Assembly (NCBI GenBank): GCA_965215145.1
Contig: OZ244038.1
Coordinates: forward strand, 3,100,001 to 3,164,000
DNA: 64,000 nt
Direction of reading: 5' to 3'
DNA from: G965215145 sp965215145
GTDB taxonomy: Bacteria > Bacteroidota > Rhodothermia > Rhodothermales > JANQRZ01
Below, piece after piece: positions 7,458-15,158 of the stretch. The notes under the pieces are model-generated. The model saw only the letters and a program-made list of their open reading frames with translations, did no database searches and had not been told where the DNA came from. Each line of letters opens with the position of its first letter. Positions within the stretch are counted from its first letter, which is position 1. The position numbers were made by a program, and so were the translations under genes.

Positions 7458-8404
7458 ACCGCCGCCTGCCGCTCGACGGCCTCCCGGAAGTAGTCGAGCG
7501 TCCGTCGCAGGCCCTCGGCGCGGTCCACGCACGGCTCCCAGTCCAGGAGCGCCTTCGCCTTCGAGATGTCGGGCTGCCGGACCTTCGGGTCGTCGGTCGG
7601 GAGCGGCTCGAACGCGATCGTCGAATCCGACCCCGTGAGGGCGACGACCTCCTCGGCGAAGGCGCGGATCGAGACCTCGTCCGGGTTGCCGATGTTGACG
7701 GGCTCGACCTCGTCGGAGTGGAGGACGCGCCAGACCCCCTCGACGAGGTCGTCGACGTACTGGAACGAGCGGGTCTGGCTGCCGTCGCCGAAGACGGTGA
7801 TGGGGTCGCCGCGGAGGGCCTGCCCCATGAAGGCCGGCAGCGCGCGGCCGTCGTCGAGCCGCATCCGCGGGCCGTAGGTGTTGAACACCCGCACGATCCG
7901 GGTTCCGAGGCCGTGGACGCGGTGGTACGCCATCGTGATGGCCTCGGCGAAGCGCTTGGCCTCGTCGTAGACGCCGCGCACGCCGACGGGGTTGACGTTG
8001 CCCCAGTAGCTCTCCGGCTGCGGGTGGATCAGCGGGTCGCCGTAGACCTCGCTCGTGGAGGCGAGCAGGAACCGGGCACCCTTCTCCTTCGCCAGCCCGA
8101 GCCCGTTGTGCGTCCCCAGCGCGCCGACCTTCAGCGTCTGGATGGGGAGCTTGAGGTAGTCGATGGGCGAGGCCGGGCTCGCGAAGTGGAGGACGTTGTC
8201 GAGGTCGCCTTTGACGTAGACGTAGGTCGAGACGTCGTGGCGGACGATCTCGAACCGGGGGTGCCCGACGAGGTGGGCGATGTTGTCCGGGCTCCCCGTG
8301 ATGAAGTTGTCCATGCAGACGACCTCGTGGCCCTCGGCGACGAACCGGTCGCAGAGGTGGGAGCCGAGGAAGCCGGCGCCGCCGGTGATGAGGGTGCGAG
8401 GCAT
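7454..8404 (-). CDS. uxs: UDP-glucuronate decarboxylase (UDP-xylose synthase)
   Basis: This 316-residue extended short-chain dehydrogenase has GGAGFLG at 8-14, the SPASPIDYLKLPIQTLKVG segment and ASTSEVYGDP (E119) characteristic of UDP-xylose synthases, and the catalytic pair Y146/K150 in YDEAK. It would convert UDP-glucuronate, made by the upstream Ugd, to UDP-xylose with loss of CO2. It sits where rmlB (dTDP-glucose 4,6-dehydratase) is often found, but its motifs are those of Uxs, so it probably does not replace RmlB. Confidence 0.9.
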   Translation of the reverse strand: MPRTLITGGAGFLGSHLCDRFVAEGHEVVCMDNFITGSPDNIAHLVGHPRFEIVRHDVSTYVYVKGDLDNVLHFASPASPIDYLKLPIQTLKVGALGTHNGLGLAKEKGARFLLASTSEVYGDPLIHPQPESYWGNVNPVGVRGVYDEAKRFAEAITMAYHRVHGLGTRIVRVFNTYGPRMRLDDGRALPAFMGQALRGDPITVFGDGSQTRSFQYVDDLVEGVWRVLHSDEVEPVNIGNPDEVSIRAFAEEVVALTGSDSTIAFEPLPTDDPKVRQPDISKAKALLDWEPCVDRAEGLRRTLDYFREAVERQAAV

Positions 8405-8469
8405 CGGGTGCGGGAGACGGTGGACGGGGGGCCGTGAACGGAGGTTGGGGGAGAGACCGTCTTCCGTCC
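8405..8469 (-). other. Pyrimidine-rich leader between ugd and uxs
   Basis: This 65-bp gap reads, in the gene direction, as a C/T-rich tract containing CCACCGTCTCCCG just before the uxs start. Very similar tracts precede the two radical SAM/hydrolase starts near 61.67 and 63.34 kb. No terminator is visible, so co-transcription with ugd is possible. Confidence 0.4.
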
Positions 8470-9918
8470 TCAGCCCTCCGTCTCCTGAAGCGCCTGCCCG
8501 TTGGCGCCGACGGCGGCCCCGGCGGGGTGCCCGGCCGGCGGCACGAAGGGGCGGCCGACGGAGCGGTACTCGAAGCCCTGCTCCGCCATCCGCTCGGTGT
8601 CGTAGAGGTTGCGGCCGTCGAAGATGAGCGGGGCGCGCAGCAGCCGGAGCATCCGCTCGAAGTCCGGCCGGCGGAACTCCGGCCACTCCGTGCAGATCAC
8701 GAGGCAGTCGGCGCGGACGAGGGCGCTGTACGGGTCGGCGGCGTAGGCGATGGTGCCGTTGCCGAGCGGCCCCTCCCCGAGCGCCCGGCGCGTCGTCTCG
8801 ATGGCCTCGGCGTCGTAGGCCACGACCTCGGCGCCGGCGGCGGCGAGGGCGCGGATGATGACGTGGCTCGGGGCCTCGCGGATGTCGTCGGTGTTCGGCT
8901 TGAAGGCGAGCCCCCACACGGCGATCCGCTTCCTCGCAAGCGCCTCCGCCGGGTCCGCACCCGGATCTCCGAGGCGCTCCAGCACGCGGTCGGCGAGCAT
9001 GGCGCGCTGGCGGTCGTTGACGCGGAGGACGGCCTCGAGGAGCTCCGAGGCGTACCCCATCTGCTGCCCCGTCCGCGCCAGCGCCCGGACGTCCTTCGGG
9101 AAGCACGAGCCGCCGAAGCCGATCCCGGCGTAGAGGAACTTCGGCCCAATCCGGCTGTCCGTCCCGATCCCACGGCGGACGCGGTCCACGTCGGCGCCGA
9201 GGAGGTCGCAGAGGTTGGCGACCTCGTTCATGAACGTGATCCGGGTGGCGAGCAGGGAGTTGGCGGCGTACTTCGTCATCTCCGCGCTCTTCTCGTCCAT
9301 CCGGATGATGGGGTTGCCGCTGCGGACGAACGGCTCGTAGAGCTCCTCCATGAGGTCCCCAGCGCGCTCGCTGGAGGTCCCGATCACGACGCGCTCGGGC
9401 TTCATGAAGTCCCCCACGGCAGCGCCCTCGCGGAGGAATTCCGGGTTCGAGACGACGTCGAAGTCGGCGCCGGGCGTGAGGCCGCGCTCGGCCATCACCG
9501 CCGTCACCCGCTCGGCCGTGCCGACGGGGACGGTGCTCTTGTCCACGATCACGCGGTAGCCCCAGCCCTCGGCGGCGCCGTTTTCCGCGAGGAGGCCGGC
9601 GACGTCGCCCGCGGCGCGGAGGACGTACGAGAGGTCGGCCGAGCCGTCCTCGCCGGGCGGCGTCGGCAGCGCGAGGAAGAGGATGTCGGCGTGCTCGACG
9701 GCCTGGGCGAGCTCCGTCGTGAAGCGGAGGCGGCCCTCGCGGAGGCCGCGCTCGACGTAGCGCTCGATGCCGGGCTCGAAGATGGTGAGCTCGCCGCGGC
9801 TGAGCTTCTCGACCTTCTCGGGGTCGATGTCGACGCAGACGACCTCGTTGCCCATCTCGGCGAAGCAGGCCCCGGAGACGAGGCCGACGTAGCCAGTGCC
9901 GATGACGCCAATCTTCAT
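8470..9918 (-). CDS. ugd: UDP-glucose 6-dehydrogenase
   Basis: This 482-residue enzyme oxidises UDP-glucose to UDP-glucuronate with two NAD+. It shows the N-terminal GTGYVG Rossmann motif at 7-12, K216 in TKYAANS, and the thiohemiacetal cysteine C272 in GFGGSCFPKD, then the UDP-binding C-terminal domain (GLAFKPNTDDIREAPS). It feeds uxs directly downstream. The start ATG 9918 lies 25 nt after a TATCTTGA octamer; the region towards manC (9919-10104) is a divergent promoter. Confidence 0.95.
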   Translation of the reverse strand: MKIGVIGTGYVGLVSGACFAEMGNEVVCVDIDPEKVEKLSRGELTIFEPGIERYVERGLREGRLRFTTELAQAVEHADILFLALPTPPGEDGSADLSYVLRAAGDVAGLLAENGAAEGWGYRVIVDKSTVPVGTAERVTAVMAERGLTPGADFDVVSNPEFLREGAAVGDFMKPERVVIGTSSERAGDLMEELYEPFVRSGNPIIRMDEKSAEMTKYAANSLLATRITFMNEVANLCDLLGADVDRVRRGIGTDSRIGPKFLYAGIGFGGSCFPKDVRALARTGQQMGYASELLEAVLRVNDRQRAMLADRVLERLGDPGADPAEALARKRIAVWGLAFKPNTDDIREAPSHVIIRALAAAGAEVVAYDAEAIETTRRALGEGPLGNGTIAYAADPYSALVRADCLVICTEWPEFRRPDFERMLRLLRAPLIFDGRNLYDTERMAEQGFEYRSVGRPFVPPAGHPAGAAVGANGQALQETEG

Positions 9919-9943
9919 GAGGGGTGCCGTTGGTGAGGGACCG

Positions 9944-9951
9944 TCAAGATA
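9944..9951 (-). promoter_or_regulatory. Putative -7 element (TATCTTGA) of the ugd-rml operon
   Basis: The reverse strand reads TATCTTGA 25 nt upstream of ATG 9918. It is one half of a divergent promoter region with the element at 10065. Confidence 0.55.
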
Positions 9952-10064
9952 CCGGTCCCCTCCGGTGGACCGCCCCGCCGGCCGGGCTCGCGGGGGGCAA
10001 GCTTCTGCGAAAAGGGGCACCCCCACGGTGCCTCCGCTGGCGCCGGGCGCGCGGGCGCCTGGGC

Positions 10065-10072
10065 TATCTTGG
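10065..10072 (+). promoter_or_regulatory. Putative -7 element (TATCTTGG) of manC
   Basis: TATCTTGG lies 32 nt upstream of ATG 10105, close to the Bacteroidota TAnnTTTG consensus. Confidence 0.55.
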
Positions 10073-10104
10073 CAGCGCCCCCTCTCACCCGTCACCCCTC
10101 CCCG

Positions 10105-11214
10105 ATGAGCCTCTACGCCGTGATCATGGCCGGCGGCGTCGGCAGCCGGTTCTGGCCGCGCAGCCGGCAGGACGAGCCGAAGCAGTTCCTCCCCGTGCTC
10201 GACTCCAGCTCGCTGATCCAGAACACCTTCGCCCGGCTCCAGCCGCTCGTCGCGCCCGAGCGCGTGGTCGTGGTGACGAACGCGCGCTACGCCGCCCAGA
10301 CGCGCCAGCACCTCCCCGCGCTCGACGAGGCGATGATCCTGACGGAGCCCGTCGCGCGGAACACGGCCCCGGCCATCGCCTACGCCGCCGCGAAGCTCGC
10401 CGCGCTGGACCCCGAGGCCACGATGATCGTGCTCCCAGCCGACCACGTCATCACCGACGTCCGCGGCTTCCAGCGTGTGCTCGAAGCCGCCGCCGAGAAG
10501 GCCCGTCAGGGTACGGCGGAGGCGGCCCCGCTCGTCACCATCGGCATCGAGCCGACGCACCCGGCTACGGGCTACGGCTACATCCAATACGACACCGCCG
10601 CCGCTGGCGACGGGGACGCCCCCAAGCCCTGCCCCGTCCGCACGTTCGCCGAGAAGCCCGACCTCGCCACGGCCGAGCGGTTCCTCGACGCCGGGGACTT
10701 CCTCTGGAACTCCGGCATGTTCATCTGGCGCGCCGACGCCGTCCTCGCCCGCCTCGAGCGCCACCTCCCCGCCGTCTACCACGCCTTCGGGCCCGTCCTC
10801 GAAGCCGCTCGCTCCGACGACGAGGAGCGCGAGCGGGCCGCCGTCGGGGCGGCCTTCGCCGAGACCCCGAAGATCTCCATCGACTACGGCGTCATGGAAC
10901 CCGCCGCGGCCGAGGGCGGCGTGTGGGTCGTGCCCGGCTCGTTCGGGTGGAACGACGTAGGGGACTGGCGCGCGGTCTACGACATCGCGGGGAAGGACCG
11001 CGCCGGCAACGCCGTCGAGGGCGACGTCATCCTCCACGACTCGAGCCGGAGCTACGTCCGTTCCGAGAACCGCCTCGTCGTCCTCGTCGGCGTGCAGGAC
11101 CTCGCGGTGGTGGACACCGACGACGCCGTGCTCGTCTGCCACCTCGGGAAGACGCAGCAGGTGAAGAACGTCGTGGATTACCTCGGCTCGCACGGGATGG
11201 AGGAGTACGTCTGA
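10105..11214 (+). CDS. manC: Mannose-1-phosphate guanylyltransferase
   Basis: This 369-residue enzyme makes GDP-mannose from GTP and mannose 1-phosphate. The signature GGVGSRFWPRS lies at residues 10-20, followed by PKQFLP, then TEPVARNTAPAIAYAA, the AEKP motif and LWNSGMFIWRAD. The length corresponds to the single-domain form without the C-terminal phosphomannose isomerase cupin. Start ATG 10105 (MSLYAVIMAGG) is preferred over an upstream in-frame extension because it abuts the conserved motif and follows a promoter octamer. It is divergent from ugd. Confidence 0.93.
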   Translation: MSLYAVIMAGGVGSRFWPRSRQDEPKQFLPVLDSSSLIQNTFARLQPLVAPERVVVVTNARYAAQTRQHLPALDEAMILTEPVARNTAPAIAYAAAKLAALDPEATMIVLPADHVITDVRGFQRVLEAAAEKARQGTAEAAPLVTIGIEPTHPATGYGYIQYDTAAAGDGDAPKPCPVRTFAEKPDLATAERFLDAGDFLWNSGMFIWRADAVLARLERHLPAVYHAFGPVLEAARSDDEERERAAVGAAFAETPKISIDYGVMEPAAAEGGVWVVPGSFGWNDVGDWRAVYDIAGKDRAGNAVEGDVILHDSSRSYVRSENRLVVLVGVQDLAVVDTDDAVLVCHLGKTQQVKNVVDYLGSHGMEEYV

Positions 11215-11300
11215 GCCCCGCTGGCTGGGGCGCCTCGCTTAACGCAAACTTTTTGCGCCAAGCCTGCAACAGGGCCGATGATGTGACGTAGTGGTCGCCA

Positions 11301-11318
11301 TGTGACTCACGGGTCACA
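11301..11318. promoter_or_regulatory. Candidate operator TGTGAC-N6-GTCACA upstream of tetR
   Basis: A perfect 6-bp inverted repeat with a 6-bp spacer is centred 39 bp before the TetR start. TetR regulators often bind palindromes in their own promoters. A second TGTGAC half-site occurs at about 11282-11287. Binding is inference. Confidence 0.4.
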
Positions 11319-11348
11319 CTTCGACTAACCGTTCACGCAGAGCCGCTG

Positions 11349-12023
11349 ATGCCAGCCCCCACCCTCTCCCGCCGCGACCGCGAACGCCAGGCCCGCCGCC
11401 AGGCGATGCTCGACGCCGCCCGCGCCGTCTTCGCTGAGAAGGGCTACGAGCAGGCCACGTTGGATGAGGTGGCCGAGCGCGCCGAGTTCGGCAAGGGCAC
11501 GCTCTACAACTACTTCCCCGCGGGCAAGGAGGAGCTGTTCTTCACGCTCTTCGAGGAGGTCGTCGTGGAGGGCCTCCGGCGCGCGATCGCCGAGGCCTTC
11601 CCGGACTCCGACGCGCTCACGACGCCGGCCGCCGCGCGCGACGCCTTCCGTGGGCTGATCGGGGGGCTGCTCTCGCACTTCGAGGCCAACCGGGAGTCCA
11701 TGATGATCTTTATGAAGGAGGGCCACCGGATGGTGCTCTCCGGGGAGCGCCACGAGACCGCCGCCCGGCACTGGCTCTCGATCATGGAGGCGCTGGAGCG
11801 CCCCATCGCGGCAGCGATGCGGCACGGCGCGCTCCGCGACCTCCCGGCCCACCCCATCGCCCACCTCATCATGGGCAACGTGCGCGGCGTCATCATGGCC
11901 GAGGTGGACGCCGAGTGCGACCCCTCCGGGACGTTCGAGCCCCGCCCGTTCGGGTCCTCCGCCGACACGGCCGACTTCATCACGTCGGTGCTGTTCGACG
12001 GCCTGTTGCCCCGCGACCAGTGA
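11349..12023 (+). CDS. TetR/AcrR-family transcriptional regulator
   Basis: This 224-residue protein has the TetR helix-turn-helix at roughly residues 36-56 (TLDEVAERAEFGKGTLYNYFPAGKEELF) after a basic N-terminus. The C-terminal half is the variable ligand-binding and dimerisation domain. It lies directly before an outer-membrane channel, adaptor and RND permease in the same direction, so it probably represses the pump in a ligand-responsive way. A palindromic site lies upstream of it. Confidence 0.88.
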   Translation: MPAPTLSRRDRERQARRQAMLDAARAVFAEKGYEQATLDEVAERAEFGKGTLYNYFPAGKEELFFTLFEEVVVEGLRRAIAEAFPDSDALTTPAAARDAFRGLIGGLLSHFEANRESMMIFMKEGHRMVLSGERHETAARHWLSIMEALERPIAAAMRHGALRDLPAHPIAHLIMGNVRGVIMAEVDAECDPSGTFEPRPFGSSADTADFITSVLFDGLLPRDQ

Positions 12024-12252
12024 GCAGCGAACAGAAGGCGGTGCGCCTGGCCTTCGAAATCTAACCACTCCGATGGCCCCATCCTTTGCACATCCTGACC
12101 GACTGATGGCACGCCAGCGTCCTACGTTGCAACAGCTTAAATCCAGCATGCAGAAGGCAGCGCGCAGGAGGCGGAGGAGTGGGACCCAGGCGGGATCCTG
12201 GCACCAGGCCCTCTGCTCGCTGCTCTCCGTTCGCTGCTCGCTGAACAGGCCC
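12024..12252 (+). other. 229-bp leader between tetR and tolC-like gene
   Basis: No gene is supported here. An 11-bp inverted repeat (GAGCAGCGAAC at about 12022-12032 and its complement at about 12229-12239) flanks most of the gap. The last 60 bp in the sense direction are a degenerate tandem of CTCTGCTCGCTG-like units, similar to the leaders of the radical SAM and hydrolase genes near 61.6 and 63.3 kb. It may hold the pump promoter; AGCTTAAATCC near 12135 is an AT-rich candidate. Confidence 0.4.
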
Positions 12253-13860
12253 ATGCCCCGTCTTCTCCTCGCCGCGCTCCTCGTCCTCCTCGCGCTTCCG
12301 GCCCGCGCCCAGGAGCCCGCCGCGCTCGTCCCCCCCGAGGCGCCCGTCGCGCTGACGCTCGACGAGGCGCTGCAGATCGCGCTCGACCGGAACTACGCCG
12401 TCCGCCTCGCCGCGCTCGACGTGGCGGCGGCGAGCGCGCAGGTCCGCGAGGCGTGGGGGCAGGTGCTCCCCAGCGTCGACGCCAACGCGAGCTACACCCG
12501 CAACCTCGTCCAGGCCAACCCCTTCGCCGGCTCCGACGCCGGCGGCCTCTTCGGCGCGCTCGGCTCCATCGACTGGCTCGCCTTCAACGAGCGCGCCCGC
12601 ACCGACGGCGACCCCGCGACGGAGCCGATCTCGCTGGGGGAGTTCCGGCAGCGGCAGGGCGAGGGGTTCCAGCAGGCCGGCATCTCCGTCGGCCCGAACG
12701 AGAACCCGTTCGGCGTGCCGAACCAGTTCCAGACGGGGCTCTCGGTCACCCAGACGCTCTACAACGGCAGTGCCTTCGCGGCGATCAAGGGGGCGCGGAG
12801 CCTGCGCGAGATCAACGAGGCCGCGCTGACGCAGCAGGAGCAGGGCCTCGTCCACCGGGTCCGCCAGCTCTACTACGGCGCGCTGCTCGCCGAGCGGCAG
12901 GCCGGCGTCGCCCGCGCCAGCGTAGGCCGGACGCAGGCCACGGCCGACGAGACGGCCCGCCGCGTCTCCGCCGGCACGCTCCCGAAGTTCGAGCGGCTGA
13001 CGGCCGAGGTCGAGGTCGCCAACCTGGAGACGCAACTCCTGACGGCCGAGAACCAGGCGGCGCTGGCGCGGGACCAGCTCCTCTTCACCCTCGGCCTGCC
13101 CGTCGGCCGCCCCATCGCCCTCCGCGGCGACCTCGACGTCCCCACCAACGCCCTCGTCGAGACGGTCTCGTTCGAGGACGCCGTGGCGGTGGCGCTGGAG
13201 CGGCGGCCGGAGCTGGAGCAGGCCCGGCTCGCGGTGAAGCTCCGCGAGGTCGACCGCAACATCGCGCGCTCGGGCTACTTCCCGACGGTCAACGCCTTCG
13301 CCAACCTCGCCTACCTCGGCAACGTCCCCGACAACCGCGACGTGGTGACGCAGGGCGCCGACCCGAGCGACCCGTTCGGGGTGACGGTGGAGGAGCGCGG
13401 GTTCTTCGACGACGCCTACTGGAACCCCAGCGTGGCCGTCGGCGCGCAGCTCCAGTGGAACCTGTTCGACGGGTTCCAGACGACGCGGCGGGTGCAGCAG
13501 CGGCAGATCGCCATCGAGCAGGCGGAGGTCCAGTTCGAGCAGGCCGCGCAGAGCGTGGTGCTGGAGGTCGAGGCCGCGCTCCGCAACCTCGCCTCGTCGC
13601 GCCAGCGGATCGCGGCACAGGGGGAGAACGTCGGCCGCGCCGAGACGGCCTACGCCTTCGCCGAGACCCGGCTCGAGGGCGGCGTCTCGACGCAGATCGA
13701 CGTCCGCCTCGCCTCGCAGCAGTTGGATCAGGCCCGCCTCGGCTACCTCCAGGCTGTCTACGACTACCTCACGGCGCGGAGCGACCTCCAGCGCGCCGTC
13801 GGCGTCGTCCTCCCCGAGCCCATCGGCGACGCCCGCATCAGCCTGACCTCCGCCGAATGA
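12253..13860 (+). CDS. TolC-family outer-membrane efflux protein
   Basis: This 535-residue protein begins with a signal peptide (MPRLLLAALLVLLALPARAQ) and has two internally related OEP domains, the first beginning LTLDEALQIALDRNYAVRLA and the second near SFEDAVAVALERRPELEQARLAV. Such proteins form the trimeric channel through the outer membrane in tripartite pumps. Start ATG 12253 gives the clean signal peptide; the frame is open further upstream without one. It is followed by an adaptor and an RND permease, each separated only by a REP-like palindrome. Confidence 0.88.
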   Translation: MPRLLLAALLVLLALPARAQEPAALVPPEAPVALTLDEALQIALDRNYAVRLAALDVAAASAQVREAWGQVLPSVDANASYTRNLVQANPFAGSDAGGLFGALGSIDWLAFNERARTDGDPATEPISLGEFRQRQGEGFQQAGISVGPNENPFGVPNQFQTGLSVTQTLYNGSAFAAIKGARSLREINEAALTQQEQGLVHRVRQLYYGALLAERQAGVARASVGRTQATADETARRVSAGTLPKFERLTAEVEVANLETQLLTAENQAALARDQLLFTLGLPVGRPIALRGDLDVPTNALVETVSFEDAVAVALERRPELEQARLAVKLREVDRNIARSGYFPTVNAFANLAYLGNVPDNRDVVTQGADPSDPFGVTVEERGFFDDAYWNPSVAVGAQLQWNLFDGFQTTRRVQQRQIAIEQAEVQFEQAAQSVVLEVEAALRNLASSRQRIAAQGENVGRAETAYAFAETRLEGGVSTQIDVRLASQQLDQARLGYLQAVYDYLTARSDLQRAVGVVLPEPIGDARISLTSAE

Positions 13861-13865
13861 CCGTT

Positions 13866-13897
13866 CCGTAGGGGCGTGATTAATCACGCCCCTACGG
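13866..13897. repeat. REP-like 32-bp perfect palindrome (core GTGATT/AATCAC)
   Basis: It starts 6 bp after the tolC-like stop and extends the usual 28 bp by CC/GG at the ends. The same core recurs at 15111, and the flanks ATGACCGT and CACCCAACC/CGCCCAACC are also shared between these two copies. Confidence 0.85.
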
Positions 13898-13916
13898 CAC
13901 CCAACCAACGGGAACC

Positions 13917-15104
13917 ATGAATCCGCTTTCTCGCCAGCTCCGCCACATCTTCTGCGGCTACCACCTCGCCGCCGCGCTGCTGCTGCTGCCGGCGCTCCTC
14001 CTCCTCTCCGCCTGCGGCGACGCCGAGGCGCCGGACGCGGCGGTCGAGGCTGCTGAGGCCGCCGACGAAGACGGCCGCATCGCCATCCCCGTCGAGGTCG
14101 TGGTCGTGAGCCCGGGCTCGTTCGAGGATACGATCTCGATGACCGGCGCCGTCGAGGCCCCGGACGACGCGACGCTGTCGGCGGAGTCGGCGGGGACGCT
14201 GACGTACCTCGCCCCGCTCGGCGCGCGGGTCGGGCGCGGCGCCGCCGTGGCGCGGATCGACGCCGGGCTCGCCAGCGCGCAGGTCCAGCAGGCCGAGGCC
14301 ACCGCGCAGGCCGCCCGCGCCCAGCTCGACCTCGCGCGGGACCAGTTCGAGCGGCAGGAGCCGCTCTACGCCGACTCCATCATCAGCGCCCTCGAATTCC
14401 AGGGCGTCCGGACGCAGCTCGCCAGCGCGCAGGCGCAGGTTGCCCAGGCCGAGGCCCAGGTGGCGCAGGCCCGCGAGGGGCTGTCGCGGACGCGGATCGT
14501 CGCGCCCTTCACCGGCACCGTGGAACAGCACGTCGCCGAGCGGGGGGAGCAGGTGGCGCCGGGGCTGCCCGTCGTCCGGCTCGTTGCGGCGGGGCGGGTG
14601 AAGGTGCGGGCCGGCGTGCCCGAGCGCTACGCCGCCGACATCGAGCAGGGCACGCCGGTACTCGTGGCCGCCGAGAGCTACGGGATGGAGCCCGCGCGCG
14701 GGACGGTGACGTTCGTCGGCGCCGCCATCGACCCGCAGAGCCGGACGTTCCCCATCGAGGTCGCGCTGCCGGACGGGAGCCGGCTGAAGCCGGAGATGGT
14801 CGTCAGCCTCGAGGTCTCGCGCGACGTGCTCGACGACGTGATCGCGCTGCCGCTCTCGGCCCTCGTCCGCGACGAGCGCGGCACGAGCGTCTACGTCGTG
14901 GAGGGCTCCGACGGCAGCGGCACCGTCGTCCGCAGACCCGTCGAGGTCGGCGCCACGTCCGGGGGCCGCGCCGTCGTCGCCGGCGGCCTCGCCGCGGGGG
15001 ACCGGGTGATCGTGACCGGCCAGACCACCGTCACCGAGGGCGACCGCGTCCGCGTCGTCGAGAGCACGTCCAATGCCGCCTCCCTCGCCTCGTTTTCTGA
15101 ATGA
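13917..15104 (+). CDS. RND efflux periplasmic adaptor lipoprotein (MFP/HlyD family)
   Basis: This 395-residue protein carries a lipobox (LLLLSAC, C33), so it is probably a lipoprotein. It then shows the membrane-fusion order: a biotinyl-lipoyl half (LTYLAPLGARVGRGAAVARID), a long coiled-coil hairpin rich in AQAQVAQAEAQVAQA, the second half-lipoyl (RTRIVAPFTGTVEQHVAERGEQV), a beta-barrel and a membrane-proximal domain. It bridges the permease and the outer-membrane channel. Start ATG 13917 lies 20 bp after a palindrome. Confidence 0.92.
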   Translation: MNPLSRQLRHIFCGYHLAAALLLLPALLLLSACGDAEAPDAAVEAAEAADEDGRIAIPVEVVVVSPGSFEDTISMTGAVEAPDDATLSAESAGTLTYLAPLGARVGRGAAVARIDAGLASAQVQQAEATAQAARAQLDLARDQFERQEPLYADSIISALEFQGVRTQLASAQAQVAQAEAQVAQAREGLSRTRIVAPFTGTVEQHVAERGEQVAPGLPVVRLVAAGRVKVRAGVPERYAADIEQGTPVLVAAESYGMEPARGTVTFVGAAIDPQSRTFPIEVALPDGSRLKPEMVVSLEVSRDVLDDVIALPLSALVRDERGTSVYVVEGSDGSGTVVRRPVEVGATSGGRAVVAGGLAAGDRVIVTGQTTVTEGDRVRVVESTSNAASLASFSE

Positions 15105-15110
15105 CCGTCG

Positions 15111-15138
15111 GTAGGGGCGTGATTAATCACGCCCCTAC
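15111..15138. repeat. REP-like 28-bp palindrome (core GTGATT/AATCAC)
   Basis: A perfect palindrome 6 bp after the adaptor stop, with the same core as the copy at 13866. The repeated use between consecutive genes of one operon suggests either local copying or an mRNA-level role. Confidence 0.85.
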
Positions 15139-15158
15139 GCCGCCCAACCGCAGGCGTT

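Noticed and set aside
7454..8404. rmlB (dTDP-glucose 4,6-dehydratase) call for the gene before rmlA
   Set aside because: The sequence motifs are those of UDP-glucuronate decarboxylase and the preceding gene makes UDP-glucuronate.
12073..12252. Upstream extension of the TolC-like protein
   Set aside because: The extension is basic and non-conserved and would bury the clean signal peptide that begins at ATG 12253.
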